NCBI GenBank assembly: GCA_010015655.1
Contig: ML976662.1
Span: forward strand, 1,238,818 to 1,302,817
Direction: 5' to 3'
DNA: 64,000 bases
Origin: Bimuria novae-zelandiae CBS 107.79
Taxonomy: Eukaryota > Ascomycota > Dothideomycetes > Pleosporales > Didymosphaeriaceae
Position numbers and translations under genes: made by a program. Below are positions 23,547 to 33,845 of the stretch, piece after piece. Under the pieces are notes generated by a model. The model ran no database searches and was not told where the DNA came from. It saw only the letters and a program-made list of their open reading frames with translations. Every line of letters starts with the position of its first letter. Within the stretch, counting starts at the first letter, position 1.

Positions 23547-24573
23547 TAATCTAAGACTCTTATATTATAAAAGTCTACTATAATTATAATCTACTTTAGA
23601 GTAGCTAACACCCTAAGGTCCCTTTGCGCGAGTCTTATCTCCCCCTAAGTATAGATAAACCTAATAAGGAGCGTACCTGTCTATATTAGATCCTAGTTAG
23701 ATGTCTAGGTTTTATCTTATACTTTACCTAACCTAATGTGGTAAAGACGCACTTAATACTTGCCCGCTATCTATATAATTTAAGCTAAAAGTACCTTGCT
23801 ACTATTAAGTTTGAGTAGTAGTACTTATATAACTTTTAATTTTAGGTAATTGGAGCAATAACGGCATACTTTAAGAACGCTAACTATATATATTAAATTA
23901 ATAATAGGGAAGTAGAGAAGTAGAGGAGCTATTATTCTTTAGTGCCTCTAATACTACGTTTACTAATAATCTTAATACCGCCTAAAGCTCTTTTGCATAT
24001 ATGTTTAAGCTCTATAAAATAGTTATTAATTAAAAGGCAAAAATAATAAGATCTATAGCTAAATTAACTACTAAGGCTAAACTATTCGCCCTATCTACTA
24101 CTAGCACTAAGTTATCCTAGTAGATAAATATATTTAAAGCTATTAGGTTTAATCTAGAGGTTTAATCTAGAGGTTTAACTTATATTGTACTGCGATAACC
24201 AGCAAATAGTCTCTATCGCTAATAAGAATAAAGAAAAGCTTAATATAAAGCTAAGATATATTAAAGTATATTAGATGTAGATCCGCGAGTAAGTTAAAGC
24301 TAAGAATATTAACGTTACCTAAATAAGAACTACTAATATGCCTGCTAATAAATTAATAAAGGCTCTCTCTAACAGTAGTAAGCACGAGCGATTCTTAAAG
24401 TAACTAAGAATAACTAATATACGCTATAAGTTATTAGTATAAAGGATAAGTTTGTTACGTCTATTGTTATATAATAGAGTACTACCTAGGAAGGTGCCCT
24501 AAAGGCCCTCTATCTACTTATTTTGTATTACTCTACTTAATAGCACTCCGCTAGCTTTGTGTTATAAGAGGTG

Positions 24574-24725
24574 TATTAGAGTAGAGTAAGATATTATATA
24601 ATATCTTTAACCTAATGTAGACTAGTTGCTAACTACGACTCTGCTACTTAAGCAGTTTCTCCGTTTAGCCTGTTACAATTAACTCAGTCTCTCATTCCTA
24701 CTTGCTACCCATCTTATCCCTTACA
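24574..24725 (+). repeat. Copia right LTR (152 bp)
   Basis: Starts TATTAGAGTAGAG (TG changed to TA), ends CTTATCCCTTACA and is followed by the target duplication ATAGT. Confidence 0.92.
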
Positions 24726-25468
24726 ATAGTATAGCCCCAAGACGAAGAACTCGAGGCTGAGCATACATCTTTGCCCCTCAGGGAACAACAACATCTGGAT
24801 AGACTGCCATGCCTACACCTCGTTGGTAGATCGGATTATCAAAGGCTAATTCTCCCAGTCACTACGACCAGTCAAATACCGCCTTCCAGCTAGCTACCTA
24901 CTGTCCAGCCTACCACCAGACAAAACGCCACCACGCTCTCAACAACACCGTCTCGCCCAATCGACCAACTTCCGCTGAACCGCTGGCCAAGTATCTGTCT
25001 ACATCACCGTCTAGACCACGATTCCCGCAGTCATGCATCCCAGAGGGTGAACCAGACATCTCCGTCCAACAGCACTTCCTGGACGCCTCATCTCCAAACT
25101 GTCAACAAGCGACATCTCAAAGAATATATACCCTACCTAGGGACATTAACCGCTTACACTACGCCCCTCATCTACTAAACATCGCGTCTAACCTCAAGGA
25201 GTATCATCACTTCGCGTCGAGCATAGCCTCGAAGATCGTCCTTCGCCCGCGCGGCATAGATCCTGCGTATGCATATCTCGACAACAAAAGCCTTTAAATC
25301 GCGACTTTTACTGCACTGCCCTGCGGGCCGCCTACACGCACATACGATCGCGGCATGAAAACCTGGGATACTAGAGACAGGAAGAGCGCGCTAGGTAGCC
25401 CGAGCTGGAGTGCAGAGATGGAACTGAGTCTACTACTTCGTTTTCGAGGTCGTGTGCAGCTTTTTCTG

Positions 25469-25482
25469 CCCCCCCCCCCCCC
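25469..25482. repeat. Poly-C run of 14
   Basis: Homopolymer of 14 C between TTTTTCTG and TTTTGCGC. Confidence 0.9.
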
Positions 25483-26044
25483 TTTTGCGCGTTCCATAGA
25501 TCCTACCGAAGGTACTCACGCTGCAGCTCAACACTAAAGCGCCTCTACACTAGCACCTCGTTGGATTAACAAGTTGCACTGCGGGTGTCAACAGCTCTCC
25601 CTTGCTAGAAAGCGCACTGAAAGCATCCACACTTCACCGTGTACAAGAGCCCAGCCTATCCCTTTGCTGCGCACAACTGCAATCCTTAATCCTCCGCACT
25701 ACTCATGGCGCAGGCAGTGCACTCCTTCCCCCGCTATGCGCGAAATAAAACGTCTGGAACATGTATATGTTTTTGGAAGACTAAGCACGGACGCACAGGG
25801 CGTGGGAACATTTGGATGAATGAAGAACGCGGAGGTTCATAGGAGACTGTACGGGGGGACGAGGTTGGGGCTTGTTGTTGTTGAGCTACGCTTAGCGGTG
25901 TACTTGGAGGGCGTGAACGGTAGTATTTTCCTTGTGTATTATGGCCTTCATTGAGTGGATTCGTCCCTATCCGTCGCGAACCCTTGCACTTCGCTGGCCA
26001 GAGCTCCTACGTAATGCGCGCATGGAGGCGCAGGCCCATAGCAT

Positions 26045-26046
<2 letters not shown>

Positions 26047-26088
<42 letters not shown>
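26047..26088. repeat. (TG)21 microsatellite
   Basis: Twenty-one uninterrupted TG units. Short Cys-Val open frames across it are artefacts of the repeat. Confidence 0.97.
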
Positions 26089-26091
<3 letters not shown>

Positions 26092-26263
26092 AAGGCCGAG
26101 ACTTATTCAGACGTCCCTTATCTGCTCATTCCACTTCTCTTCTAGGCTGTTGACAGCCCACCCACCGCAGAGCCAAGGTCATGTGCAAGCCACAGTCACG
26201 TACCACGTCGAACGCGTCTTCTCCTCTGTAACGTAATACTCTTCACCAGTCGGACGTATCTCT

Positions 26264-26939
26264 TCACCGCCCCGCCCAAACCCCCCCATCCCCCCTCCCA
26301 AACCCCGCAAACCCCATCCCCCCCTTCTCATTAACCGGCCTCTTCGCAACCGTCCCCTGACTCCTCACGCCCTCGACCACCTTCTCCAACTGCGTCTCCA
26401 CGACCACACCCCCCACAATCATCTCGGCGAGCGTCGCATGCAGCGTCTCAAAGTTGAAAATCAGATCCAGCTCGCAGACGTTCTCGAACAGGCCGTCGAG
26501 GGCTTGCACGAAGACTTGTATGAGGTCGAGCAGGGCGAGGGGGGACTCGGTGGAGGTGGAGATGACGATGAAGTAGAGGGTGGCGTAGTGGCGGTAGGTG
26601 ACGAGCGAGGGCGTGTCGTTGTGCGGGGTCGAGGGGGTGGAGGATTTGCTGGAGCTGGCGAGGAGGGGAGGGAGACTATGATCTATTAAATAGGGTCCTT
26701 GAAGCTGTTTGGTGGGGGAGAGCGCTTACGGGAGGAAGTTACACGCCGAGTTTGGGCGGTTTGCGACGAGGGTGAAGATCTCGGATATAAGGCGCTGCTG
26801 CACGCTCGTTTCCTATAGCGGGGGTGTATTAGCTGGAGGGAAGTATGACGGAGAGAGGATGGAGGCGTACGAGCTGCGTGTAGAACTTGGTCAGGCGCGG
26901 CTGGCCGGCATTGTTGAAGACCAGCACGGCGTTGATCAT
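26264..26939 (-). CDS. APS3: AP-3 adaptor complex sigma subunit
   Basis: Small subunit of the AP-3 clathrin-type adaptor that sorts cargo from Golgi/endosome to the vacuole. Exons 26939-26871, 26812-26730 and 26675-26264 give 187 aa. The family start MINAVLVFNNAGQPRLTKFY is encoded exactly at 26939. Exon 2 supplies VQQRLISEIFTLV and NFLP. Exon 3 carries the hallmark YRHYATLYFIVI and DLIQVFVQALDGLFENVCEL, then LIFNFETLHATLAEMIVGG. The sigma-1/2 paralogues lack the FENVCELDLIF wording, so sigma-3 is preferred. The linker between exons 2 and 3 is Ser/Pro-rich and longer than in yeast, and the tail is Gly-rich. It is divergently paired with frataxin, with 229 bp between starts. Confidence 0.9.
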
Positions 26940-27168
26940 GGTGCGGGTGCGGGTGCGGGTGCGGGTGCGAGTGCGAGTGCGGGCGGTTTCACGTGGGTGT
27001 GAAGCGTCAGTATGCGGAGCTGCGGGGAAAGCCATTGGCAAGGAAGCGGCGGCCCAAGCTTCCATTGATGTGGAAACGAGCTCTCCTCTGGTCCGCCAAC
27101 CACCTCCATCGTATATCGCAACAACACTACGAAAGACGAACCGCATCCATCAATTCTCGGTATCAACC
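26940..27168. promoter_or_regulatory. Bidirectional promoter, AP-3 sigma / frataxin
   Basis: The two genes start at 26939 (minus) and 27169 (plus), leaving 229 bp for both promoters, part of it taken by the GTGCGG repeat. No clear TATA box. A short CCAAC/CCAACC element lies near 27097-27104. Confidence 0.5.
26941..26982. repeat. Hexanucleotide repeat (GTGCGG/A)7
   Basis: Seven 6-bp units (GTGCGG, two changed to GTGCGA) beginning 1 bp upstream of the AP-3 sigma ATG, so it lies in that gene's leader and within the shared promoter with frataxin. Length variation here could affect translation start context. Confidence 0.9.
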
Positions 27169-27843
27169 ATGAAGTCGTTATCTAGAGCCGGACAGGTAGC
27201 CCTCCGCCGTGCAGCTCGCGCCCCTCTCCGCGTGCAGTTGCCCACCAATGGCGTTATGGCTAGAGCTCCTGTTGCGGCAATCAGGAACGGGGGTGCATTC
27301 AATTCAGCCCGAGACTTCCACTCGTCAATGACCCTTTTGGCGGGCATCATGCCGGAGTCGGAGAACCCGCCTGCCCCGCAGGTCGAAAAGTCCGACACGC
27401 CCAAGGAGCCCACCGCCATCACCACGACAGAGTACCACAAGCACGCCGACGGGTACTTTGATGAGCTGGTGGCTAGGCTGGAAGAGAAGCAGGAGGAGTC
27501 ACCTGACTATGATGTAGAGTACTCGGTGAGATCACAAGCGCTGCTCAATTTGAAATGGAAACTAATTGTTTGCTACCAGGCCGGAGTGCTTCACGTCAAG
27601 ATCCTGTCCAGCAACCACGAGTACGTGCTCAACAAACAGCCCCCGAACAAGCAGATCTGGTGGAGCTCGCCCATCTCCGGACCGAAGCGATTCGACTGGG
27701 TGGTGCTGGGCGAGTCGATGCACGAGAAGGAGGGCGGAGGTGCGGGCGACTGGATCTACCTGCGCGACGGCTCGTCTCTGACGGATCTGGTTCGGAAGGA
27801 GCTGGGTGTTGAGTTGGGCACGGATGCAGGCGCTCCTAGCTGA
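27169..27843 (+). CDS. YFH1: Frataxin, mitochondrial iron-sulfur cluster assembly factor
   Basis: Regulates the cysteine desulfurase complex in mitochondrial Fe-S cluster synthesis. Exons 27169-27525 and 27580-27843 give 206 aa. The 54-bp intron (donor GTGAGA, branch ACTAAT, acceptor CCAG) is divisible by three and has no stop, so it is easily missed. Removing it joins DVEYS to AGVLHVKI as in other frataxins. The start is chosen at MKSLSRAGQVALRRAARAPL, an Arg-rich presequence fitting mitochondrial import. The acidic first helix (HKHADGYFDELVARLEEKQEE), the beta-sheet strand HEYVLNKQPPNKQIWWSSP, and the signature ISGPKRFDW are all present. Upstream in-frame codons run into the GTGCGG repeat and are unlikely to be translated. 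Confidence 0.94.
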   Translation: MKSLSRAGQVALRRAARAPLRVQLPTNGVMARAPVAAIRNGGAFNSARDFHSSMTLLAGIMPESENPPAPQVEKSDTPKEPTAITTTEYHKHADGYFDELVARLEEKQEESPDYDVEYSVRSQALLNLKWKLIVCYQAGVLHVKILSSNHEYVLNKQPPNKQIWWSSPISGPKRFDWVVLGESMHEKEGGGAGDWIYLRDGSSLTDLVRKELGVELGTDAGAPS

Positions 27844-28168
27844 GCAACCTGGTCACAACGCGTGTAGGAAAAAGGAATCTCGTCTGGGCATCTGGTATAT
27901 GCTGGGAGGAGTTTCATGGAAGCAGGCAGGCCGCCGCGACTGAAACAAAGTACTGTAGGATACAGTAATGACTCAGCTCCATGTAATCAACACTCCTAAT
28001 TTCTTTCTCTAAATCATTCTTCTGTTCGTTCTATCGTCGCGACGTCCACCAACCGAACCGAGCCCCAACGCCGTGTTATGTGCCAACAGTAAATGCACAG
28101 AAAAACCTCATTTCATGCGTAACTCGGGTATATTGTAGAATTGGAATATCTGATGCGTGAGTGCGGAC
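27844..28168. other. Convergent 3' region, frataxin / DPH3
   Basis: 325 bp between two converging stops. Nothing beyond AT-rich 3' UTR-like sequence seen. Confidence 0.5.
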
Positions 28169-28474
28169 TCAGGCAGTGATAGCAGCAGCCTGCGGGGCGT
28201 CGTCCTTGGGTTCTGGCGGCAGGTCCGACTGTATGAAATCAGTACATGGTGATATTTTTACGAAAAGGTGCAGAATTACCGGGTCGAATATAATTCGTAT
28301 CATCAAGCTGCAGCTGGGACAGCGCGCAATGTCTTCACCGTCGCGCATGTCTGCTATGGAAATTTCGAAGCGGTCGCCGCAGGGACACGGGTGGTGGTAA
28401 ATCTGAAGTGTCTCATCGTAGAAGCAGTCTTCGATTTCGATCTCGTCGTACAGGTTGACCTCCTCGTCTGCCAT
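28169..28474 (-). CDS. DPH3: Diphthamide biosynthesis protein 3, CSL zinc protein
   Basis: Electron donor to the Dph1-Dph2 radical-type enzyme in diphthamide formation on EF-2, also needed by the Elongator tRNA pathway. Exons 28474-28280 and 28228-28169 give 84 aa. The 51-bp intron (28279-28229) has no stop, but splicing gives IIFDP then SDLPPEP, matching the family, whereas read-through inserts an extra hydrophobic stretch. CSL zinc ligands: C30, C32 ([10 protein letters not shown]) and C52, C55 (CPSCSLMI). Length matches yeast Kti11. It is divergent from SEC6 with about 160 bp between starts. Confidence 0.94.
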   Translation of the reverse strand: MADEEVNLYDEIEIEDCFYDETLQIYHHPCPCGDRFEISIADMRDGEDIARCPSCSLMIRIIFDPVILHLFVKISPCTDFIQSDLPPEPKDDAPQAAAITA

Positions 28475-28634
28475 GGTGGATGAGTAGGAAAAGTTGTTGG
28501 GGTGTGTGCGAAATGCGAATCTCGGTGGCGCTGCGGGGAACAAAGGTGACCTCCGCGAGCTACGCACAGTGTTCCAGCTCCAGACCACCTCGATGCAACC
28601 ACCGCCCGACTATGGGCCACCCCGCAGCCGAACC

Positions 28635-30914
28635 ATGAGCGATGTCGAGTCGGCCGCAGCGAAGCTCGCCGAGCTACTCCGCCACCCCGAGGACCTCGAT
28701 AAGATCCCCGCCCTCAAGGCCGAATTCACGCGCAAGAAGGCCGCCGTCGATGGCCAGCTGCGCGTTGGGCTGCGCGAGCAGCTGGAGGTGACGCAGGCGG
28801 GCATGAGCAGCATCACCGAGGGCCAGCGCGCCGTCAACATGATCAAGGACGAGATGATGAAGATCGACAAACTGTGTGCTGAATCGCACAACATGATCCA
28901 GGACTTTCCGCACATTGGCCTTGTCGCCCAGACGCACAAGAACTTCGAGCAGGTCGAGAAGATGAAGCGCGATATCGACACCTTCCAGCAGCGCATAGAG
29001 AACCTGGAATACCTGCTGGGCCAGGACGACGAAGACCCCGCCAACCAGCCGAATCTGCTCCAGGTGCATTACGGCCTCACGCAGCTGCGCGAGGTGCGAG
29101 ACGATGCAATCAGACAGATCAAGAGCTCCGAAGATGCCTCGACAGAGCTCATCGACAACCTGACGCTGGAATCCGGTGTGACTGTGCAGGACCTCTTCAC
29201 ACGGTTGGACGATGTCATTGAGTGGTTCGACACCCACATCGGCGAAGCCTGCGTGAACCTCATCGAGCTAGTACAGTCCGGCAACGAGGGCATGGTGGTC
29301 AGACTGGCGCTGATCATCGAAGAGGAGGAGAAGTCGGACAAGAAAGCCAGGGCACTGCAAGATGCTCAGCGCGAGTACAAAGATCTGGCCTCCCGCTTCA
29401 AGTCGATCGCAGCAGGCTCCACGGAGCTGCGCGGTTACAAGGAAAAGTTCACCAAGTCGATCGAGTTTGTGTGCAAAACCGCGTTTGAGGAATCGAACGC
29501 CAAGTTCATGGACGACCCAGACAAAATCGACAAAGCGTTCAAGTGGTACTTCAACAATCTCAATGTGGTGAAACTGGGCATGGTGAACCTGATGCCTAAG
29601 AAATGGAAAATCTTCAAAACCTACGGGTCTATCTACCACAAGAACATGCACGACTTTCTACTGGGGATCGCTGATGACGAGGGGCTCGGGCCGCAGTATC
29701 TACTTGCCGTTATAAACTGGGTCGATAAATACTACGCTAAGATGGCAAAATTGGGTTTCGCAGAAGATGACCTTCAGCCGCATGTAGTCGACAACCGCGT
29801 ACCTGAGCTAGTACGAAACTATCGTCAAATCATCATCGATAGAGTCGAGGAATGGATGGCCAACATTGCCAACACCGAGAAGAAACAGTTTGCAGAGCGT
29901 GACCAGAGCGACATCAGCCAGAACGTCGACGGCTACCTCCAGACCAAGACGTTGGCAGACATGTGGACTATGTTGGGACAGAACCTGGCCATCGCACAGA
30001 ACAGCGACCGAACAGACGTCGCAGAAGGCGTGATTGAGTCCATGTTCCGCGCCCTGAGTGCTCGACAGCGCATGTGGCAGACCCTTGTCGCGACTGAAAA
30101 GGCAAAGTACGCCGTGCCTGGCTCATCAACCGAAGGCTCCAGCGAGTTCCAAGAGTGGCTCATAGCCATTGCAAACGACCAAATCATCTGCATCGACGAG
30201 ACCGACGAAACGGCGACGTCCTTCTTGGGCAACTTTGAGCGCGACATCACGCCCCTCGTCTCCGCAGCCTATCTCCCAACCCTGACGGAGCAAATCAACA
30301 GCCTCAAAGACAGCTACGTCGACGTCGCCACCGAATTCATCCAAGCATGGTGCCAGATGATCTTCTACGTCGACTTCCGCGACACGCTCAAGAGCCTGTT
30401 CACGCCAGACTGGTACGGCTCGCGCGACATGGAGCAAATGGTCATCACCTTTGCCGACTACATGAGCGACTACGAGAGCGCCGTGCACCGGGCCATCTTC
30501 GAGCTCCTCGTCATGTCGCTCGCCGACCAGCTGCTCATCCACTACCTCTCCAGTGTACGCAACAAGGGCGCAAAGTTTAAGCGCGCGGATCCCTTCACAG
30601 AGAAGATCCGCGACGACTGCGTCACCGCCTTCGAGTTCTTCAATCGCTACGAGTGCGGGCCTGAGGTCAAGGAGAAGTGGCGCGTCATTCAGATGTTCGT
30701 GAGCTTGCTGAGCGAAGACAAGGCGCGCGTCCCAGAGGTGTATATGAATTTCAAGTATGCGTATCCGGATTTGCATATTGGATGGGTGGAATCGGTGCTG
30801 AGGGTAAGAGATGATTTTGAGAGGAGCATGTTGAATGCGGTCAAGGCGAAGGCTGCGGAGATGACGGTGGATCCGGCGCAGCAGTATGAGACTATTATGT
30901 CGCAGGTCAAGTAA
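28635..30914 (+). CDS. SEC6: Exocyst complex subunit Sec6
   Basis: Tethers secretory vesicles to the plasma membrane as part of the octameric exocyst, important for hyphal tip growth. Single exon, 759 aa from the ATG at 28635 (MSDVESAAAKLAELLRHPED), the start that agrees with fungal relatives. An in-frame ATG at 28494 would overlap the DPH3 promoter and is less likely. The N-terminal part is coiled coil (about 20-140). The Sec6 region around MVNLMPKKWKIF, PQYLLAVINWVDKYY and DWYGSRDMEQMVITFADYMSDY is well conserved. There are no transmembrane segments. Codon use is GC-rich at third positions, typical of a well-expressed housekeeping gene. Confidence 0.93.
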   Translation: MSDVESAAAKLAELLRHPEDLDKIPALKAEFTRKKAAVDGQLRVGLREQLEVTQAGMSSITEGQRAVNMIKDEMMKIDKLCAESHNMIQDFPHIGLVAQTHKNFEQVEKMKRDIDTFQQRIENLEYLLGQDDEDPANQPNLLQVHYGLTQLREVRDDAIRQIKSSEDASTELIDNLTLESGVTVQDLFTRLDDVIEWFDTHIGEACVNLIELVQSGNEGMVVRLALIIEEEEKSDKKARALQDAQREYKDLASRFKSIAAGSTELRGYKEKFTKSIEFVCKTAFEESNAKFMDDPDKIDKAFKWYFNNLNVVKLGMVNLMPKKWKIFKTYGSIYHKNMHDFLLGIADDEGLGPQYLLAVINWVDKYYAKMAKLGFAEDDLQPHVVDNRVPELVRNYRQIIIDRVEEWMANIANTEKKQFAERDQSDISQNVDGYLQTKTLADMWTMLGQNLAIAQNSDRTDVAEGVIESMFRALSARQRMWQTLVATEKAKYAVPGSSTEGSSEFQEWLIAIANDQIICIDETDETATSFLGNFERDITPLVSAAYLPTLTEQINSLKDSYVDVATEFIQAWCQMIFYVDFRDTLKSLFTPDWYGSRDMEQMVITFADYMSDYESAVHRAIFELLVMSLADQLLIHYLSSVRNKGAKFKRADPFTEKIRDDCVTAFEFFNRYECGPEVKEKWRVIQMFVSLLSEDKARVPEVYMNFKYAYPDLHIGWVESVLRVRDDFERSMLNAVKAKAAEMTVDPAQQYETIMSQVK

Positions 30915-31797
30915 AACATACACAAGACCAGTGTAACGGAGCTTTTGGTACCTAGAACTATTGGCAGTTTTTTTGGTGTTGGAGTTGGGGTGTTGGCCCT
31001 TGGGAGTCGTTATAGCGGGTACAGCATGTTGGGTGTGGTTATATTTTGAACATTGCAGAGAGTACACGCGCGCCTCACTTTTCCGTCCAGTCGGTCACTC
31101 GACCACATGTTCACATTTTAAAGCTCTTCATTTCCGCATGCGTTGCGGCTCAGCCGATATGTACGCTTCTCGCACGTCATGCTCGCACTCCCACACACGC
31201 GTTTCAAGGCGCGCATTCCGCCCGCCTTGTGGAAAAAGCACCGACCCTGAACGTTTCGAAACACTGCATAAAGAACGATGTGCTGGGCGCGTGTGATGTA
31301 GATTAGCGAACACGAAGCCAGCCGCGCGCCGCTGCCGGGCGCGGCGATCGTGAGGGAATTTTCCGAGGGGGACCCACCTGGGGGGCTAATGGGTGGGGAG
31401 GGTGAACAAGACGTGGTGGGTGGGATGCATAACGCAAAGCAATGTTTACATCAAATGGAGGATATAAGCATGTGGCATACAGTGTAGGCGGTGTATGCGC
31501 TGCTATGCGGCGAGACTGGGTGAGGCACAAGGGGGAGGCGCACAACGCTGTTAAATGTTCGTCCTGCCCGATTCGTGCGAATGTTCAAACGTCCAGGTCG
31601 TCCTGTGGAGCGCGTGGGTTACCGCACAACGGCACGAAATGCAGCGCAATTTCCTGATAAACAAATGATGAACAAAGAGTTGTGCAGGCGGATCGTAATC
31701 TCATCGCGCGGCGGGTAATTTGGTCTCCCTTGTGCGCGGGATGAAGACGGCAGTTAGTAATTTTCTTCACATAAGAGAGAAGAGTGTGTGAGTGGTA
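30915..31797. other. Intergenic, nothing recognised
   Basis: SEC6 3' region and GC-mixed unique DNA up to the TA target (31796-31797) of the next transposon. Short open frames here have no support. Confidence 0.5.
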
Positions 31798-31851
31798 ACG
31801 TGTCCGTGCGCGTGATGCGCGGATTCGCGTGATGCGCGGGCAACACCAAAA
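31798..31851 (+). repeat. Left terminal inverted repeat of pogo copy 2
   Basis: 54 bp containing two direct copies of CGCGTGATGCGCGG separated by ATT, possibly duplicated transposase binding sites. Perfect inverse of 33846-33899. Confidence 0.95.
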
Positions 31852-31879
31852 CACCCTCAACTTCAACACGCGACAACTC

Positions 31880-33746
31880 CACCAATATAAATCCAATTCA
31901 AGCTGCGATTAATGATATTGAATCGTTAAAGCCAGGCGAAACTTTCTCGTACACAAAAACTACTACTAAATATGGTGTTGTACGGTCTACATTAATCCGA
32001 AGGCATAGAGGAATAACGCGCCCTACACAAGTCAAGAACTCTAGCCAGCAAAAGCTCACCCCACAGCAAGAGGAGGAGCTTATACGATATATCAAAAGAC
32101 TCACAGAGAGACATATACCTCCTACTAAAGAGATGATACGGAACTTTGCCTTAACAATAGCAAAGGAGCCAGTCAGCGAGAGCTGGGTTACCCGCTTTAT
32201 CAACCAACATAGCATTCATCTTATCTCGCAATAGACCGTCGGGATAGACAGCAATCGCCACAACGCTAATTTAGTAGATAAATATCGCCTCTATTTTAAC
32301 CTTCTATACAGCAAGATAGATTAATATCGCATAGATCCTCGTTATATCTACAATATGGATAAAAAAGGCGTCCTGATCGGTATTATTGGTAGATCAAAGA
32401 GAATATTCAGCAGACGAATATAGGAGAAGAAGGAGGTTAGAGTATCACTCTAAGATGGCAATCGCGCATAGATCACGCTCCTGGCATGTATCTGCGCTAA
32501 TAGATCAGCTCTGCCACCAAGCCTTATCTATAAGGCTGCCAACAAGGGCATCCAATCAAGCTGGGTAGAGGATATCAAGGCAGGATATCATGAAGTCTTT
32601 ATTACCTCATCATCCTCTGGCTGGACAAACAACGATATTGGACTTGCCTGGCTTAAGCAGGTGTTTAATCGCTATATAAAAGAGAAGGCTCGACGATTAT
32701 ATTAACTTTTAATCCTAGACGGCTATAGCTCCCACATTACTATAGACTTTATTAACTACTGTAATTAGAATAAGATCCTGCTTGCTATTCTGCCTCCTTA
32801 TTTAACTTATACGCTTTAGCCACTTAACGTTGTAATGTTTAAGCCTCTGTTAACAGCCTACTTAGCAGAGCTATTAAATTACCTTTATAGAAGCTAGGGC
32901 TTAGCTTCTATTACTAAAGGCGACTTCTTCCTACTATTCTGGAATGCGTAGAAGGCCTCCTTTAAGGAATTAACTATCCTTAGCTCTTTTAGAGCCACAG
33001 GCATATCGCCACCTAATCCTAATTCTATCCTTAATAGGTTCACCCAGGATCAAGAATTAGGCGATAACTCCTTATCAGGGCTTAGTGATCATGACTGGAG
33101 AAAGATGGATAGGCTTATACGATTAGCAGTAAAGGAACAAGGTAGTTAAGATATAAAAAAGCTTCGTTAATCACTCCACTATCTATCTGTTGAAAATAAG
33201 CTGCTTAAGCATGACAACGATGGGCTTAGGCAGGCGCTATTTATCAAGAAGAAGCGTAAGAAGAAGGGCAAAACTCTAGACCTTTAATAGCGCTAGGAGT
33301 ATTATAGTAGGGCTATCTTGTGGTTACTAAGGAAAGTAAGGGAGGCCCGTTATTATTAATTAATTAAAGAGCAGGAAGATAAGTAGTAGTAGCTTTAAAA
33401 AGTAAAAATAGTAGAGCTAAAAAAGGCAGCTAAGCTATACAAGGAGAAAATATAGCAGGAAAAGCGTGCTGCGCGAGAGGCAGCTAAGAAGGCGAAGAAG
33501 AAGGAGAGGGCTGAAAAGGCTGCTCAGCGCGCTGCCCAGAAGTCTGCCCGCGACGCTGAAAAAGCTCTACAAGTATCCCAAAAGGGTAAGAGAAAGGCCT
33601 CTCAGCCATCTCTACAGAGCAGAAAGCGTCAGAAACGTGGTGTAGATGCTGCAGATATTGGGGAGGCCTCAGAGGGCGCATCTGCTGCCCCAAGCAAATC
33701 TACACGCAGCGGCCGCGACGTCAAGCTTCCAGATAGATTTAAATAG
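31880..33746 (+). pseudogene. Pogo/Fot1 transposase pseudogene (copy 2)
   Basis: Reading the plus strand through stops gives, in order: a helix-turn-helix N-terminus (AINDIESLKPGETFSYTK, KYGVVRSTL), and a Tc5/CENP-B type second DNA-binding domain (LTPQQEEELIRYIKRLTERH, VSESWVTRF). The DDE catalytic core follows (YIYNMDKKG, WLKQVFNRYIKEKARR, then LLILDGYSSHITIDFINYC, LLAILPPYL). A basic, coiled C-terminal tail ends DVKLPDRFK with TAG at 33744-33746. The first Asp region and the DGYSSH motif are visible, but about fifteen stops and a lost start codon make it inactive. All stops are CAA/CAG/TGG-derived, as RIP predicts. Confidence 0.88.
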
Positions 33747-33845
33747 TGCAAATGAATCGCAGCTATCAAATTACTACCCTGCAAGAAAAATCTCGTGATA
33801 ATATTGATCGTGGGTGGTGCTGTAGCCTTGTTTTCAATGGAGCGT

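Larger units (their letters stand above)
12776..24573 (+). pseudogene. Copia gag-pol pseudogene (split by Gypsy)
   Basis: Reading the plus strand through stops: a gag region up to about 13750, ending near a CICGE zinc-knuckle trace; an aspartic protease at about 14130-14200 (WILDPGSNLHVINH, i.e. the D-S-G site changed); integrase remnants about 14650-15430; and reverse transcriptase about 16020-16740. In the last, a well-preserved block at 16230-16500 gives YQYDVKNAFLNAYL, CRALYGLKDAPALWHKHL and then FYYVDNIVVLF, corresponding to the YVDD catalytic box. The frame stops at the Gypsy insertion (16747) and RNase H traces resume after 23551 (KLTTKAKLFALS). Dozens of TAA/TAG codons make it dead. 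Confidence 0.85.
12624..24725 (+). mobile_element. Ty1/Copia LTR retrotransposon, RIP-degraded and interrupted
   Basis: Two 152-bp LTRs (12624-12775 and 24574-24725) with TG...CA type ends, changed to TA at some ends by C/T mutation, are flanked by the 5-bp duplication ATAGT at 12619-12623 and 24726-24730. Without the nested Gypsy the element is about 5.3 kb, normal for Copia. Between the LTRs the plus strand carries gag, protease, integrase and reverse transcriptase remnants in Copia order. It was inserted in the HET gene and later received the Gypsy element within its reverse-transcriptase region. Confidence 0.93.
24731..26263. other. Host DNA resuming after the Copia element; no supported gene
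   Basis: The first 300 bp continue the HET target region or a neighbouring relic. One frame from 24733 is open for about 35 codons and includes NNIWIDCHAYTSLVDRI before a TAA, which looks like old coding sequence of unknown family. Further right are a C14 run (25469-25482) and a (TG)21 microsatellite (26047-26088). The stretch ends at the 3' side of the AP-3 sigma gene. Confidence 0.5.

Noticed and set aside
26041..26236. Cys-Val repeat open frames
   Set aside because: Pure translation artefact of the (TG)21 microsatellite.
26829..27146. Long open frame on the minus strand across the GTGCGG repeat
   Set aside because: Its first part is Arg/Thr repeat translation of the hexanucleotide array; only the segment from the ATG at 26939 is real, as AP-3 sigma exon 1.
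26887..27168. In-frame N-terminal extension of frataxin
   Set aside because: It would translate the VRVRVR repeat and overlap AP-3 sigma exon 1; the ATG at 27169 starts a proper mitochondrial presequence.
28494..28634. Upstream ATGs for SEC6
   Set aside because: They would extend the protein by up to 47 residues unlike relatives and lie only 20 bp from the DPH3 start; 28635 matches the family.
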